From: Desulfatitalea sp. BRH_c12
GTDB lineage: Bacteria > Desulfobacterota > Desulfobacteria > Desulfobacterales > Desulfosarcinaceae
NCBI GenBank assembly: GCA_000961655.1
Contig: LADR01000023.1
Span: 186,001-250,000 of the forward strand
Reading direction: 5' to 3'
Length of the DNA stretch: 64,000 nucleotides
Shown here: positions 8,494 through 20,786 of the stretch, in pieces
How positions within the stretch are numbered: position 1 is the first letter of the stretch
Layout: every line of letters begins with the position of its first letter
Translations under genes and position numbers: made by a program
Notes under the pieces: generated by a model
Told to the model about the DNA's origin: nothing
What the model saw: only the letters and a program-made list of their open reading frames with translations
Database searches by the model: none

Positions 8494-10578
8494 CTAAGCT
8501 ACTTTCTGCTTCTTTTCAGCAGCCTTTTTGGCGATCTCCTCCGCAATAGCCTGCGGTACCTGTTTGTAGGCGGCAAATTCCATGGTAAACTGCGCCTTGC
8601 CCTGGGTGAGGGAACGCAGCACGGTGGAGTAACCGAACATTTCGGCCAACGGTACCTGGGCTTCGATGCTGCACATGACACCTTCATCCTGGGCGCCCAG
8701 GATAATGCCGCGGCGCTGATTCAGCGATCCCATGGCTGGTCCCTGGAACTCCGTTGGCGTTTCCACCACCACTTTCATGATGGGCTCCTGGATAACCGGC
8801 TTGGCTTTCGGAAAGGCCTGCAGGAAAGCGCCTCTGGCAGCTGCCTGGAAGGCCATATCCGAAGAGTCCACGCTGTGGGAGGCGCCATCGTTGAGCACCA
8901 CACGGATGTTGGTCAGCGGGAACTCCAGTTTAGGCCCCTTGGCCATGCAATTTTTGAAGCCTTTTTCACACGCGGGGATAAACTGGGTCGGTACCGTGCC
9001 ACCGGTCACCTGGCTATCGAAAATAAAGTCTTCTTCACACGGTTCGATGAAGCCTGCCACACGGCCGTATTGACCCGAGCCGCCGGTCTGCTTCTTGTGG
9101 ATATAGTCGTATTCAGCTTTTTGAGTGATGGTTTCACGATAGGCCACCTGGGGTGCGCCAGTGGTCACTTCAGCATTGTACTCGCGCCGCATGCGCTCGA
9201 TGTACACCTCGAGATGCAGCTCGCCCATGCCCGAGATGATGGTTTCATTGGTTTCATCATTTACGTACGTTTTGAACGTCGGGTCTTCCTTGCTGAAGCG
9301 GTTGAGCGCCTTTGACATGTTGATTTCAGCCTTGTGGTCTTTGGGCGCGATGGCCAACGAAATGACCGGCTCGGGCACGTACATGGAGGTCATGGTCAAA
9401 GTGACACCCGGCGAGACGAATGTGTCGCCCGACGCGCAATCGACCCCGAACATGGCCCCGATGAAACCGGCCGGCAATTCAGTAATGTCTTCCATTTGGT
9501 CGGCATGCATTCGGACGAGCCGTCCGATTTTGATTTTTTTGCCGGTGCGCACGTTGATCACGGTGTCGCCCTTGGCCATCTTGCCCTGGTATACGCGGAT
9601 ATACGTTAATTGACCGTATTGGCCGTCTTCCAACTTGAATGCCAGAGCCACGGTAGGCAGGTTCGTTTCGGTCTTAAGCGTCACCGGCGCTTCATCCGCG
9701 CTCAGGTCCAAGGCCGTATTGACCACCTCGGCCGGGCTGGGCAGCAATTCCGTCACGCCGTCGAGCAGCAGTTGAACACCTTTGTTTTTATATGCGGAAC
9801 CCATGAAAACCGGGGTCAATTGGCGTTTCAAGGCGCCGGCGCGAATGGCGCTTTTCAGCAGTTCTTCGGAAACCGGTTTTTCTTCCAGGACAGCTTCGGT
9901 AAGTTCGTCGGAAAAAAGCGTGGCGGAATCGATCAGTTCCTCGCGTTTTTGTTCAGCCATCTTACGCATATTGTCAGGGATTTCTTTTTCCTCGATGACC
10001 TCCCCGTTTTCACCGGTAAAATAAAAGGCTTTCATGCGCACCAGATCGACGACGCCCTGATGATCGACTTCCAGGCCGATGGGAATTTGCATGGCCACCG
10101 CATTATGTCCTAATTTGGACTTAAGCTGTTCGATGACGCGGAAAGGGCTGGCGCCGTTGCGATCACACTTGTTGATGAAAGCGATACAGGGCACATTGTA
10201 GCGTTTCATCTGCTGATCGACCGTAATCGACTGGGATTGAACGCCGCCTACCGAGCACAACACCAAAATGGCGCCATCCAGAACACGCAGGGAACGCTCC
10301 ACCTCTATCGTGAAATCAACATGGCCCGGCGTATCGATGATGTTGATCTGGTACCCCTTCCACTGGCAGAAGGTCGCCGCCGACGCAATGGTGATGCCGC
10401 GCTCCTTTTCCAATTCCATGGAGTCCATGGTGGCCCCTACGCCATCTTTGCCTTTGACATCGTGGATGGCATGGATCCGCTGGGTATAAAAAAGCACTCG
10501 CTCCGTCAACGTCGTTTTGCCGGAATCGATGTGGGCACTGATGCCGATATTGCGTACATTCTGAGTGTTGGTGGTCAT
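8494..10578 (-). CDS. fusA: elongation factor G, mitochondrial-EFG1-like (spdEFG1-like) type
   Basis: A 694-residue translational GTPase that moves tRNA and mRNA through the ribosome. The G motifs are AHIDSGKT (15-22), RGITI (60-64), DTPGHVDFT (82-90) and NKCD (136-139). Domains II to V follow, including the domain IV region around GQYGRV. Several features resemble mitochondrial EFG1 and the spd-type EF-Gs of spirochaetes, planctomycetes and deltaproteobacteria more than canonical [12 protein letters not shown] in place of [25 protein letters not shown], and the stretch [17 protein letters not shown]. It stands outside any str operon and is followed by a RecA-like ATPase gene. A GAGGA site precedes the ATG. 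Confidence 0.93.
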   Translation of the reverse strand: MTTNTQNVRNIGISAHIDSGKTTLTERVLFYTQRIHAIHDVKGKDGVGATMDSMELEKERGITIASAATFCQWKGYQINIIDTPGHVDFTIEVERSLRVLDGAILVLCSVGGVQSQSITVDQQMKRYNVPCIAFINKCDRNGASPFRVIEQLKSKLGHNAVAMQIPIGLEVDHQGVVDLVRMKAFYFTGENGEVIEEKEIPDNMRKMAEQKREELIDSATLFSDELTEAVLEEKPVSEELLKSAIRAGALKRQLTPVFMGSAYKNKGVQLLLDGVTELLPSPAEVVNTALDLSADEAPVTLKTETNLPTVALAFKLEDGQYGQLTYIRVYQGKMAKGDTVINVRTGKKIKIGRLVRMHADQMEDITELPAGFIGAMFGVDCASGDTFVSPGVTLTMTSMYVPEPVISLAIAPKDHKAEINMSKALNRFSKEDPTFKTYVNDETNETIISGMGELHLEVYIERMRREYNAEVTTGAPQVAYRETITQKAEYDYIHKKQTGGSGQYGRVAGFIEPCEEDFIFDSQVTGGTVPTQFIPACEKGFKNCMAKGPKLEFPLTNIRVVLNDGASHSVDSSDMAFQAAARGAFLQAFPKAKPVIQEPIMKVVVETPTEFQGPAMGSLNQRRGIILGAQDEGVMCSIEAQVPLAEMFGYSTVLRSLTQGKAQFTMEFAAYKQVPQAIAEEIAKKAAEKKQKVA

Positions 10579-10620
10579 TGCTCGTTTTCCTCTTAAACCT
10601 TCCTCTTAATTGACTGAATT

Positions 10621-10649
10621 AGTCTACTGTGTCGTTTCGCTTCGTCCAA
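10621..10649 (-). promoter_or_regulatory. possible sigma-70 promoter of fusA
   Basis: On the minus strand, TTGGAC (10649-10644) and TAGACT (10626-10621) are 17 bases apart, about 45 bases upstream of the fusA ATG. Each matches four of six consensus positions, so this is only a candidate. Confidence 0.35.
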
Positions 10650-10802
10650 TTGTACCCCTTCGGCAGCCCTTATGGTGAAGACAGCCGTCGGTCTTTTCCG
10701 CCGGAAATGAAAAGGTTTCGTTTCCTACCCGCCATTTTCTATGAGAGCTGATGGAGAATGGTTAGCGCGGATGAGCGTTTCAGTGACCTGAACTATATGG
10801 AA

Positions 10803-10839
10803 AAATAAAACCCTCATCTGGGATGACGCCAAATGAGGG
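10803..10839 (-). terminator. rho-independent terminator of the NUDIX gene
   Basis: On the minus strand, the inverted arms CCCTCAT and ATGAGGG are followed directly by TTTTATTTTT. It lies about 130 bases past the NUDIX stop and isolates fusA from that transcript. Confidence 0.8.
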
Positions 10840-10966
10840 AAATTTGGACTATATTTAAAAACGCGATTAATAGTGTCGTTTGGGATCATTGTCAATGAAA
10901 AAAATACCGGCTTTCACCTGTCGTGCAGCAAAAGAGGAACCCTGATCGCAACTGTTGATTTTAAGG

Positions 10967-11392
10967 TTAATATCCAAATACCTGCTGACGGGACATTCCA
11001 GCTTTATATTTATAATAATCGTTCAGAATGCGGCCATGATCGAATACCAGCGGTTCCGGCAGTTGCCCGTGCCTGAAAACCACTGCCCGGCGGGCATCAT
11101 CCGATCCTTTGGGCGATTCAGCGGCAGCGGCAATAAAGACGACAGATGCCGTGTACATACGCGGATCGCGTTGCGGATCGGAGTAGGTATGCATCTGCTC
11201 GATCAGTTTGACATCCAAAGAGGTTTCTTCTTTGGCTTCACGCGTCGCCGCTTGTTCCACGGATTCTCCGCGGTCCACGAAACCGCCTGGCAGCGCCCAA
11301 CCGTGGGGTGGGTTCTTGCGTTCGATCAACACAATGCCCCCTTGGCATTCGATGATAATATCAACGGTCAACAATGGCGTTTCAATAGGCAT
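10967..11392 (-). CDS. NUDIX hydrolase
   Basis: A 141-residue single-domain NUDIX protein. The NUDIX box runs from about residue 36 to 58 (GGFVDRGES then REAKEE), with Ser replacing the usual Gly near its end. The text [12 protein letters not shown] is typical of ADP-ribose pyrophosphatase-like and general housecleaning NUDIX enzymes that hydrolyse nucleoside diphosphates linked to another moiety. The substrate cannot be read from the sequence. It is a single-gene unit with its own terminator downstream. Confidence 0.88.
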   Translation of the reverse strand: MPIETPLLTVDIIIECQGGIVLIERKNPPHGWALPGGFVDRGESVEQAATREAKEETSLDVKLIEQMHTYSDPQRDPRMYTASVVFIAAAAESPKGSDDARRAVVFRHGQLPEPLVFDHGRILNDYYKYKAGMSRQQVFGY

Positions 11393-11461
11393 GTTTAAAA
11401 ATAAGTGTAAAGTCTCAAGTGTAAAGAATTAAGGACTCTAAAGGGTCACCCGCAAGCATCA

Positions 11462-11481
11462 CTGCTCCGTTTCCGGAGCAG
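11462..11481. promoter_or_regulatory. short perfect hairpin upstream of the acetyl-CoA hydrolase/GNAT gene
   Basis: CTGCTCCG and CGGAGCAG form an 8-bp perfect stem with a TTTC loop, about 155 bases before the downstream start codon. No T-run follows. It may be a leader structure or a protein-binding palindrome; role unknown. Confidence 0.35.
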
Positions 11482-11635
11482 ACAGGTGAATTGAATTCTT
11501 GACTAACTCCGGCAACTTGGGACAAATAGACGATTCAATGATGAGAGGCGGCCATTCGCCTACGCAAAAAGTCACTGGCGATCCTATTCGCTTGCTAATC
11601 ATCAGGCTTGCAGCTGGTGCATGAAGGAGAAACGA

Positions 11636-13537
11636 ATGAATCTAACGGATCATTGCCCGGAAAAGGTCGTCTCTGCTCAGGATGCGATTTCGAAAATAAA
11701 AAACGGCAGCCGAATTTTCATCGGTACAGGGTGCGGTGAACCCCAGCATTTGATACGCGCCATGGTAGCCAATCCCATCATACAGGATGTGGTGATCTAC
11801 CAAATGCTTTCATTTACGCTGTCCAAGTATGTGGATGATCCCAAATTTCTGAAACGGTTTGCGCTCAAGTTGTTTTTCATCAGTACCAGCATGCGCAAAG
11901 CGGCTTTCGAGGGCAAAATTGATTATTTGCCGGCCTATCTGTCGCAAATCCCCCACATGTTCACCAGCCAGCGCATCGGCCTGGATGTGGCCCTGGTGCA
12001 AGTCAGCCCACCGGACCGTTTCGGGTATTGCAGCCTGGGCGTTTCCGTGGATATCACCAAACCCGGATTGCAAGCTGCGCGCATGGTAATCGCACAAGTC
12101 AACCCGCGCATGCCACGCACTTGGGGCGATTGCATGGTGCACGTAGACCAGATCGACTATTTTGTGCCTTTCGAAGAGCCCCTGGTCGAGACTTTGCCCA
12201 TGGCCAAGAATCAGGAAGTGGCCATGCGTATCGGGTACTATGTCAATCAGTTGGTGGATGACGGGGCGACCCTTCAAATCGGTTTCGGCCATCTGCCCAA
12301 TGCGATTTTGTCTTCGCTGATGGATAAAAAGGATCTGGGTGTGCATACGCAGGTGATCACCGATGCGTTTCTGCCCCTGTTTAAACGCAATGTGATCACC
12401 AACACAAAAAAGAGCCTGTTGCCCGGGCGCGTGGTGGCGGCTTTGTGCATGGGATCGGAAAAGCTGTACCGGTATGTGGACGACAACCCCAAATTTTATT
12501 TTCGCTCATCGGATTTTGTCAACGACCCGACGGTTATCGCCCGCAACGACAATCTGATCTCGATCTCATCGGCGCTGGAGGTCGATTTGACCGGGCAGGT
12601 CTGCACGGACTCCATGGGATACCTTTTTTATAGCGGCATCGGCGATCAGGTCGACTTTCTGCGGGGCAGCACGATGTCCAAAGGTGGTTTTTCAATCATT
12701 GCATTGCCCTCGACGGCCCAGGGTGGCAAGGTGTCGCGTATTGTGCCCAGTCTCAGTGAAGGCGCCGGCGTGGCGACCACCCGTGGTGACGTCAACTTCG
12801 TGGTCACTGAGTACGGTATCGCCGAGTTAAAGGGGAAAAGCATCTATCAGCGTGTGATGGAGCTGGCCCAGATCGCCCATCCCAAGTTCCGCGAGGAACT
12901 GATCGATGTGGCCAAAAAGCGCCGCTACATATTTGCGGACCAACTGCCTCCGGCCCAGGACGACTTGATTTTTCTGGAAGGTTACAAATCGCGCGTGACG
13001 CTTCGCAACGGTAAAACCATTGAATTTCGACCGCTGCTGCCCTCCGACGAGTTTGCTTATCGCAACTTTTTCTACTCACTCAAGGAAGAAACCATATATC
13101 TTCGTTTTTTTTACAAAATGAAACTCTTTTCCCACGAACACGCGCAACAGCAGTGGGCCAACGTGGATTATCGTAAAAACATGTCGATCATCGGCCTGGC
13201 GCAAAAAGGCGGGTACCAGGAGATTATGGCCATCGGTTCCTATGCCGACGAAGGTACCGGCCGGGCCGAAGTGGCGTTTGTGGTCCGTGAAGATTTCCAG
13301 GGATTGGGCATTACCTCGCACATGCTGCCGCAGTTGGAGGCCATCGCCAAGGAAAATGGTTTTACGGGATTTATCGCTTCGGTGTTGAAAGAAAATCAGG
13401 CTATGCTGAGAGTCTTCAAGAAAAGATACCCGCATGCCCGCATCGAAGCCGGCGGCGGCATCGATTACACCCTGATCATGGATTTCGACCAGTCGGCCGA
13501 AGCAGTGGTCAAGCCTGCTGATTCGGAACAGGCCTGA
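11636..13537 (+). CDS. acetyl-CoA hydrolase/CoA-transferase fused to a C-terminal GNAT acetyltransferase domain
   Basis: Residues about 10-440 form an acetyl-CoA hydrolase/transferase (class I CoA-transferase fold) with GGFSIIALPSTAQGGK, SRIVPSL and VTEYGIAELKGKS, as in 4-hydroxybutyrate, succinate or acetate CoA-transferases. Residues about 455-620 form a GNAT domain (VAFVVREDFQGLGI carries the acetyl-CoA-binding loop). This two-domain layout recurs in sulfate reducers and syntrophs. The likely role is CoA transfer to or from acetate or another acyl group, with the GNAT part possibly sensing acetyl-CoA or acetylating a protein; that is inference. The ATG at 11636 has AAGGAG six bases upstream and is preferred over the ATG at 11621, which overlaps that site. 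Confidence 0.88.
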   Translation: MNLTDHCPEKVVSAQDAISKIKNGSRIFIGTGCGEPQHLIRAMVANPIIQDVVIYQMLSFTLSKYVDDPKFLKRFALKLFFISTSMRKAAFEGKIDYLPAYLSQIPHMFTSQRIGLDVALVQVSPPDRFGYCSLGVSVDITKPGLQAARMVIAQVNPRMPRTWGDCMVHVDQIDYFVPFEEPLVETLPMAKNQEVAMRIGYYVNQLVDDGATLQIGFGHLPNAILSSLMDKKDLGVHTQVITDAFLPLFKRNVITNTKKSLLPGRVVAALCMGSEKLYRYVDDNPKFYFRSSDFVNDPTVIARNDNLISISSALEVDLTGQVCTDSMGYLFYSGIGDQVDFLRGSTMSKGGFSIIALPSTAQGGKVSRIVPSLSEGAGVATTRGDVNFVVTEYGIAELKGKSIYQRVMELAQIAHPKFREELIDVAKKRRYIFADQLPPAQDDLIFLEGYKSRVTLRNGKTIEFRPLLPSDEFAYRNFFYSLKEETIYLRFFYKMKLFSHEHAQQQWANVDYRKNMSIIGLAQKGGYQEIMAIGSYADEGTGRAEVAFVVREDFQGLGITSHMLPQLEAIAKENGFTGFIASVLKENQAMLRVFKKRYPHARIEAGGGIDYTLIMDFDQSAEAVVKPADSEQA

Positions 13538-13556
13538 AGGTTTGGAAGGTAAAATC

Positions 13557-14210
13557 ATGCAAGTCGGTTCCGATGCCTGGAAGACATTGTTGATCGAGGG
13601 GGCGGCTCAGTCAGGATTGGCCATCGACCGGGGGCAAGCCGATCGTATGGCGGTTCACGCAAAGGCGCTGGTCGAATGGAACCGTAAAATCAACTTGACT
13701 GCCATCACCAATGCAACCGAAATCGCGATCAAACATTTTCTGGATGCCGTTTTGCCAATGGTCCATATCCCTTCACAAGGATGGCTCCTCGATATGGGCA
13801 CCGGCGGCGGGTTCCCCGGTATTCCGCTGAAAATCATGCGGTCCGCACAACCCATGACGCTCATCGACGGGTCTCGTAAAAAGATCAATTTTGTGAAACA
13901 TGTCCTACGCCAGTTGGCTGCAACGGATATTGACGCCCTGCAGATGCGTGCTGAGGCCTTAGGCCGGGAAGCCGCCTTCCGGCAACGCTTTCAGGTTGTT
14001 GTCTGTCGTGCGCTCGCCGACTTGGAGACAATCGCCGATATGGCAGCGGAACTGCTGTCCCCCGCCGGCCGAATTTATGTCTACCAGGGGCCTGGAGACG
14101 ATGTTGCCAACGCGCAGGCAGGCAACTTCCAACTCGTTGACACTTTCGATTATACGTTGCCTGTTTTGGGAGATCGCCGGCGACTGACGGTCATCTCTTT
14201 GATGCGTTAG
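13557..14210 (+). CDS. rsmG: 16S rRNA (guanine-527-N7)-methyltransferase RsmG
   Basis: Methylates N7 of G527 in 16S rRNA with SAM. The 217-residue product has the Rossmann SAM site LLDMGTGGGFPGIPLKI, then LIDGSRKKINFVKHV and RALADLETI, all typical of RsmG/GidB. The ATG at 13557 has GGAAGG at a proper distance, so the in-frame TTG at 13542 is probably not the start. It follows the acetyl-CoA hydrolase gene by about 20 bases and may be co-transcribed. The usual gidA/mnmE neighbours are absent. Confidence 0.93.
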   Translation: MQVGSDAWKTLLIEGAAQSGLAIDRGQADRMAVHAKALVEWNRKINLTAITNATEIAIKHFLDAVLPMVHIPSQGWLLDMGTGGGFPGIPLKIMRSAQPMTLIDGSRKKINFVKHVLRQLAATDIDALQMRAEALGREAAFRQRFQVVVCRALADLETIADMAAELLSPAGRIYVYQGPGDDVANAQAGNFQLVDTFDYTLPVLGDRRRLTVISLMR

Positions 14211-14310
14211 TTTGCTTAACGACTCAACAAACTAACGAATTAAACGAATTGACAATTCGCTGAACTGCCATTAAAAATGCAGGGCTATTACACAGTATAC
14301 GGAGAAGATG

Positions 14311-17112
14311 ATGGATTATAAAAAGACACTCAATTTGCCGGTCACCGATTTTCCCATGAAGGCCAATCTTTCGCAACGGGAACCCGAACAGCTCAAGCAC
14401 TGGGCGGAGCGCCGGATGTATGCCCACACCCGGGATCTTTCCAAGGGCAGACCCCGATTCATTTTGCACGATGGTCCGCCATATGCCAACGGCAACATCC
14501 ATATCGGCACGGCCCTGAATAAAATTCTGAAGGATTTTATCGTCCGTTCGCGCCAGATGGCAGGGTTTGATGCTGTGTATGTGCCTGGCTGGGATTGTCA
14601 CGGCCTGCCCATCGAGCACAATGTCGAAAAAGAATTGGGCTCTCTCAAGAAGGAGATGAACCAGGCTGAGATCCGTCAGCACTGCCGCGCCTATGCCGAA
14701 AAATTCATCGCCATTCAGCGCAATGAATTTAAGCGACTCGGCGTGCAGGGCGATTGGGACGATCCTTACCTGACCATGAACTACCCGTATGAAGCCATCA
14801 TTGCCAAAGAGTGCTGTAAATTTGCGTTGAACGGCGGATTATTTCGCAGCAAAAAACCGATCTACTGGTGCTGCAGCTGTCAGACGGCGCTGGCCGAAGC
14901 CGAAATCGAGTACAAGGACGAATCCTCGCCGTCTATCTTCGTTAAATTCCCGGTCATCGACGACTGGTCCGATCTTCTCCCTGCCCTGGCAGGACGCCAG
15001 CTTCATGTGGTGATTTGGACCACTACCCCCTGGACCTTGCCGGCCAACTTGGCTATCGCCGTGCATCCGGAGTTCGAATATGTTGCCGTGGAAAGTGCCG
15101 ATGGGCAGGTACTCGTGCTGGCCAAAGAGTTGGTCGACCAGTGCATGGCCGCGTTTGCGATCACCGATTACACGGTACTGGGCGCTATCGATCCGCAGGG
15201 CATGGAAAAGCGGCGTTGCCGGCACCCCCTGTACGATCGCGAGTCGATCATCGTGCTGGGCCGTCATGTCACTCTGGAAGCCGGCAGCGGCTGCGTCCAC
15301 ACCGCGCCCGGTCACGGCCGCGAAGACTATGAAGTCGGTCTGCAATATGGCTTGGATGCCTATTCTCCAGTAGACGATCAGGGGCGCTTCACAGATGAGG
15401 TGGAAAACTTCAACGGTCAGTTCGTCTTCAAAGCCAACGCCGGAATCATCCAGACCCTCGAACAAAAGGGTCTGCTGCTCGCGCAGGCGAAGATCAGCCA
15501 TTCTTATCCGCACTGCTGGCGCTGCAAACAGCCCGTGATCTTCCGCGCCACACCCCAGTGGTTCATCTCTATGGAAAAGAACGACCTGCGGCAAAAATCA
15601 TTGCAAGCCATCGATCAGGTCCGTTGGATTCCGCATTGGGGACGTGAGCGTATCTACGGCATGATCGAGAATCGTCCGGACTGGTGCGTGTCGCGCCAAC
15701 GCGCCTGGGGCGTGCCGATCACGGTATTCACCTGCAGCAGCTGCGGTGCGGCCCATATGACTCCCGAACTGATGCAGGCCATTCATGACCTGTTTGTAGA
15801 AAAGGGTGCGGACGCCTGGTTCGAAGAGGCAGCCGACAAGCTGTTGCCTCAAGGCACCACCTGTCATGCATGCGGTGGGACGGCGTTCGAGAAAGAGACC
15901 GACATTTTGGATGTGTGGTTCGATTCAGGTGTCAGCCATGCAGCCGTGCTCGAAGCGCGCGACAATTTGAATTGGCCGGCCGACCTTTACCTGGAAGGCA
16001 CCGATCAGCATCGCGGATGGTTCCACAGTTCACTGCTCACTGCCGTGGGCACACGCGCCACCGCGCCATACAAGGCGGTGTTGACGCACGGCTTCGTGGT
16101 GGATGCCGAGGGCAAGAAGATGTCCAAATCCCTGGGCAATGTGATCGCACCCGAACAGGTCATCAAGAAATACGGTGCGGAAATTCTGCGCTTGTGGGTG
16201 TCGGCTTCGGATTACCGCGACGATGTACGCATTTCCGACAACATCCTCAAGCAGCTGACCGACGCCTACCGCCGCATCCGCAACACCAGTCGTTTTTTGC
16301 TCGGCAACTTGAGCGATTTCGATCCGGATGTCCATGCCGTGCCCTATGAACAGTTGCTGCCGATCGACCGTTATGCACTGCACAGCCTGCGTGAGCTGAT
16401 CGTTCGCGCGCGCAAGGCATATGTATCATTCGATTTCCATGTCATCTACCATGGGCTGTACAATTACTGTACACTGGATCTATCGGCCTTTTATCTCGAT
16501 ATTCTCAAGGATCGCCTCTATACTTCGGCCCCCGATTCTTCGGAACGGCGTAGCGCACAGACCGTGCTCTATCATATCGCCGATAGTTTGGCCCGGTTGA
16601 TGGCGCCGATTATGGTGTTTACCGCCGAAGAGATCTGGCGCTATCTGCCGGCCCGTGCCGACAAGTCCGAGAGCATCCATTTAGACCGCCTGCCCGAAGT
16701 CGATGACCATTGGCAAGATGTGGCGCTGGCCGAGCAGTGGCAAGCGATCAAGCTGGTGCGCGCCGAAGTGACCAAGACCCTGGAAGAAGCGCGTGCGCAA
16801 AAGCACATCGGCCATTCGCTCGAAGCCGTGGTGACCTTGGGCCTGAGCGATGTGTTATACAATCAGCTGGCGCCCTATAAAGACGACCTGCGGTCCATTT
16901 TGATCGTGTCCGAAACGCAGCTGCATAAAGGCGATATCGAGGGCGCGCGCAGCTCGGAAACACCCGGTATCACCGTGCGGGTAGCCCGGGCGCCGAGTGC
17001 AAAATGCGAGCGCTGCTGGGTACACGATGCCAGCGTGGGTCACCGCTCCGACCATCCGGCGATTTGCGACCGCTGTCATGGCGCCTTACAGCGCATGGGG
17101 CACGTATCATGA
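14311..17112 (+). CDS. ileS: isoleucyl-tRNA synthetase
   Basis: Class I aminoacyl-tRNA synthetase charging tRNA-Ile, about 933 residues, of the bacterial (mupirocin-sensitive type) branch. It has HIGT for the HIGH motif (64-67), an editing CP1 domain ([11 protein letters not shown]), KMSKS at about 603-607, and a C-terminal zinc finger (CERC and CDRC). The second of two adjacent ATGs (14311) has GGAG six bases upstream and gives the usual [10 protein letters not shown] start. lspA overlaps its stop by the ATGA arrangement; ileS-lspA is a widespread gene pair. Confidence 0.97.
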   Translation: MDYKKTLNLPVTDFPMKANLSQREPEQLKHWAERRMYAHTRDLSKGRPRFILHDGPPYANGNIHIGTALNKILKDFIVRSRQMAGFDAVYVPGWDCHGLPIEHNVEKELGSLKKEMNQAEIRQHCRAYAEKFIAIQRNEFKRLGVQGDWDDPYLTMNYPYEAIIAKECCKFALNGGLFRSKKPIYWCCSCQTALAEAEIEYKDESSPSIFVKFPVIDDWSDLLPALAGRQLHVVIWTTTPWTLPANLAIAVHPEFEYVAVESADGQVLVLAKELVDQCMAAFAITDYTVLGAIDPQGMEKRRCRHPLYDRESIIVLGRHVTLEAGSGCVHTAPGHGREDYEVGLQYGLDAYSPVDDQGRFTDEVENFNGQFVFKANAGIIQTLEQKGLLLAQAKISHSYPHCWRCKQPVIFRATPQWFISMEKNDLRQKSLQAIDQVRWIPHWGRERIYGMIENRPDWCVSRQRAWGVPITVFTCSSCGAAHMTPELMQAIHDLFVEKGADAWFEEAADKLLPQGTTCHACGGTAFEKETDILDVWFDSGVSHAAVLEARDNLNWPADLYLEGTDQHRGWFHSSLLTAVGTRATAPYKAVLTHGFVVDAEGKKMSKSLGNVIAPEQVIKKYGAEILRLWVSASDYRDDVRISDNILKQLTDAYRRIRNTSRFLLGNLSDFDPDVHAVPYEQLLPIDRYALHSLRELIVRARKAYVSFDFHVIYHGLYNYCTLDLSAFYLDILKDRLYTSAPDSSERRSAQTVLYHIADSLARLMAPIMVFTAEEIWRYLPARADKSESIHLDRLPEVDDHWQDVALAEQWQAIKLVRAEVTKTLEEARAQKHIGHSLEAVVTLGLSDVLYNQLAPYKDDLRSILIVSETQLHKGDIEGARSSETPGITVRVARAPSAKCERCWVHDASVGHRSDHPAICDRCHGALQRMGHVS

Positions 17113-17621
17113 CCGGTGCCACAGCCGATGGGGAAACTGTGATCAGGAAATATGGCCGCTTTTTCGCTATCAGCGGGGCGGTCATTGTACTGGACCAATT
17201 GACCAAAGCGCTTGTGCTGCAACATCTGCCGCTGCATCAATCCATTCCTGTGATTCCCGGTTTCTTCAGTTTCACCCATGTCCATAATCCAGGCGGCGCA
17301 TTCGGCTTCATGGCTCAGCACAGTTCACCAATGCGCCACTGGCTTTTTTTGGTGGCAGCTTTTTTTGCGTTGGGCATGATTCTCTATTTTTACCATCAAA
17401 CCCCTAAATCACACTCGCTTTTCGGTGGGGCGCTGGCCTTGATTTTTGGCGGGGCCGTGGGCAATATGATTGATCGCTTGCGGTTCGGAGAAGTGGTCGA
17501 CTTTCTGGATGTCTACATTGGCTACATGCATTGGCCGACTTTCAATATCGCCGACAGCGGTGTCACCGTAGGTGTGGCTATTTTTATATTTCACATCCTG
17601 TTCAAGAAAATGCCAATTTAA
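17109..17621 (+). CDS. lspA: lipoprotein signal peptidase (signal peptidase II)
   Basis: Inner-membrane aspartyl protease that removes lipoprotein signal peptides. The 170-residue product has four membrane segments, the HNPGGAFG motif, the first catalytic Asp in GNMIDRL and the second in FNIADSGV. The ATG overlaps the ileS stop (ATGA), which identifies the start although the frame is open further upstream. It would process lipoproteins such as the branched-chain amino-acid binding protein encoded at 20787. Confidence 0.95.
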   Translation: MTGATADGETVIRKYGRFFAISGAVIVLDQLTKALVLQHLPLHQSIPVIPGFFSFTHVHNPGGAFGFMAQHSSPMRHWLFLVAAFFALGMILYFYHQTPKSHSLFGGALALIFGGAVGNMIDRLRFGEVVDFLDVYIGYMHWPTFNIADSGVTVGVAIFIFHILFKKMPI

Positions 17622-17672
17622 CCGCTGTCGACCAAACCACCATGCGGAAGAGAGCGGAAAAAGCATCATGTC

Positions 17673-19127
17673 ATGACTGAAATCCCGCACACCCAATTTG
17701 CCGATCAACTTCAAAAACCGGATGCGCTGGCGCAGTACGCAACCTTTTTGGTCCATGGCGAACCAGTGCTCGTCGAGCAATGTGCAGGTCCGCTGATCGA
17801 CGCTTTGCTGAAAGGCGCCGTCCGGCAGATCCATTGCGAAGTCGTGGACGGCATGCCTGAAAATATCCCCGATGCATTGGAACGCATCAACACTTACGCT
17901 CTGTCGGCCGGTCCCAAGATCATCTGGTTCAAGGATGCCAAGCTTTTCGATGCCACAGGCAGCCAACAGCGTATGATCGATCACATACAGGAGGCCCTGG
18001 AGAACGATCAGATCGATCGCGCGGCCAAAGGGTTGGCCCAGATGTGCGCCAAACTGGGACTGGCGCTTTCGGTCGACCTGCATCATGCTTTGCCCGCTGA
18101 ACTGCAGGCCTTGCAAACCGCTGTTGGCGACGATGCTATCGGGCGGTTGATTGATCACTGCCAGGCGATGGGCGGGGGCGGGCCAGTCGCCGATTATGTT
18201 CAGGTGCTCGAACAAGCTATCCAGAAAGGTTTTCCTTCCCAGCATGCGCTGGTTATCACCGCGGGCATGAAAATACCCAAAAACCGTAAGTTATACAAGA
18301 CACTGCAAGGGCATGGACTGGTGATAGACTGCAGTGTGCCGACCGGCGAACGGCGCGCCGACAAAATGGCCCAGGAAGCGGTCCTGCGGCAGATCATGGA
18401 GGCGGTCTTGCGCAAAGCAGGCAAGCGCATGTCCCCGGCACTTTTTGTCCAACTCAGTCAATCGACCGGTTTCGACCCAGCCACCTTTCGCGATAATCTC
18501 GAAAAACTTATTGCCTATACCGGTCAGCGCAGCGAGATAGGGGCTGCCGATCTTGAAAAAGTGGTCAGACGCACCAAGGTGGATCCAATTTTCGAGTTGA
18601 CCAATGCAGTGGCCGAGCGTCACCTGCTCAACGCTCTTTTTTATCTGCAGGCACTGCTCAAAGCCGAATGGCATCCCCTGCAAATCCTTACCGCTTTGGC
18701 CAACCAGATCCGAAAGCTGATGATCGCAAAAATCTTTACGCAGTCACCCCATGGCCGTAGCTGGCATGGCGGTATCAGCTATGCGCACTTTCAAGCGGAA
18801 GTATTGCCAGCCCTCCAGTCCTATGACGCACATGTGAGCGAACAGGTTAACGGCTGGAAACCGGTCGAAGGGCAACCCTCCGCGACCAAAGGCAAGCAGG
18901 CCGGCAAAAAGGATGCTACCGATCTGGCCCTTGCATCCAACCCCGCCAACCCATATCCTGTGTACCAAACATTGCTGAAATCCGAAAATTACGCGCGCGA
19001 GGAACTGGTAAGGGCGCTGGCACATCTGAGCGAAGCGGATCTGCGACTTAAATCGACCGGACCGGATGCCGCGGCGCTCATGAAAACAGTTGTCATGGCC
19101 ATTTGTGGCAAGGCTTTGGTTCGTTGA
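17673..19127 (+). CDS. holA: DNA polymerase III delta subunit-like clamp-loader protein (HolA family), extended
   Basis: The N-terminal region (LVHGEPVLVEQCAGPLIDAL) and the middle block (FRDNLEKLIAYTG, DLEKVVRRTKVDPIFELTNAV, LKAEWHPLQILTALANQIRKL) match the delta subunit that opens the beta clamp. At 484 residues it is about 140 longer than usual. Part of the excess is an extra N-terminal segment, and part is a basic insertion near residues 395-415 (GKQAGKKDA) before the final helical domain. Family identity rests on pattern, not on a unique catalytic motif. Confidence 0.8.
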   Translation: MTEIPHTQFADQLQKPDALAQYATFLVHGEPVLVEQCAGPLIDALLKGAVRQIHCEVVDGMPENIPDALERINTYALSAGPKIIWFKDAKLFDATGSQQRMIDHIQEALENDQIDRAAKGLAQMCAKLGLALSVDLHHALPAELQALQTAVGDDAIGRLIDHCQAMGGGGPVADYVQVLEQAIQKGFPSQHALVITAGMKIPKNRKLYKTLQGHGLVIDCSVPTGERRADKMAQEAVLRQIMEAVLRKAGKRMSPALFVQLSQSTGFDPATFRDNLEKLIAYTGQRSEIGAADLEKVVRRTKVDPIFELTNAVAERHLLNALFYLQALLKAEWHPLQILTALANQIRKLMIAKIFTQSPHGRSWHGGISYAHFQAEVLPALQSYDAHVSEQVNGWKPVEGQPSATKGKQAGKKDATDLALASNPANPYPVYQTLLKSENYAREELVRALAHLSEADLRLKSTGPDAAALMKTVVMAICGKALVR

Positions 19128-19196
19128 TTCGTTAACCCGAAACCCTAATCAAACAAATTGCCCCCCCGGCGTAGCCCGGACAGGAGGAGACAATTC

Positions 19197-20606
<1,410 letters not shown>

Positions 20607-20620
20607 AATAGATTAAAATC

Positions 20621-20679
20621 TCAACTTTTGGGATTGGCACGTAGTGAGGAGGTCCGGGCGTTTGGAACCCGAAAGTTGA
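20621..20679. repeat. dispersed palindromic element, copy 2
   Basis: TCAACTTTTGGG and CCCGAAAGTTGA form the outer inverted repeat (one wobble). The core TTGGCACGTAGTGAGG and GCGTTTGGAACCC is shared with the element at 7268-7350. It lies just past pyk and upstream of the transporter operon. Confidence 0.75.
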
Positions 20680-20786
20680 ATTAAAATCGAATTACGGATT
20701 GAAGAAGCTGGTTTTGCATGTTACCAAGATACGATTGTCGATTGAATGGGTTTTCTCAGGGCTTAACGCAAGAAGGAGGAGGGGTT

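Larger units (their letters stand above)
10579..10966. other. intergenic region upstream of fusA, downstream of the NUDIX gene
   Basis: About 388 bases without a supportable gene. It holds a minus-strand terminator for the NUDIX gene (10803-10839) and a plausible minus-strand promoter for fusA (10621-10649). The rest shows nothing I can interpret. Confidence 0.6.
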
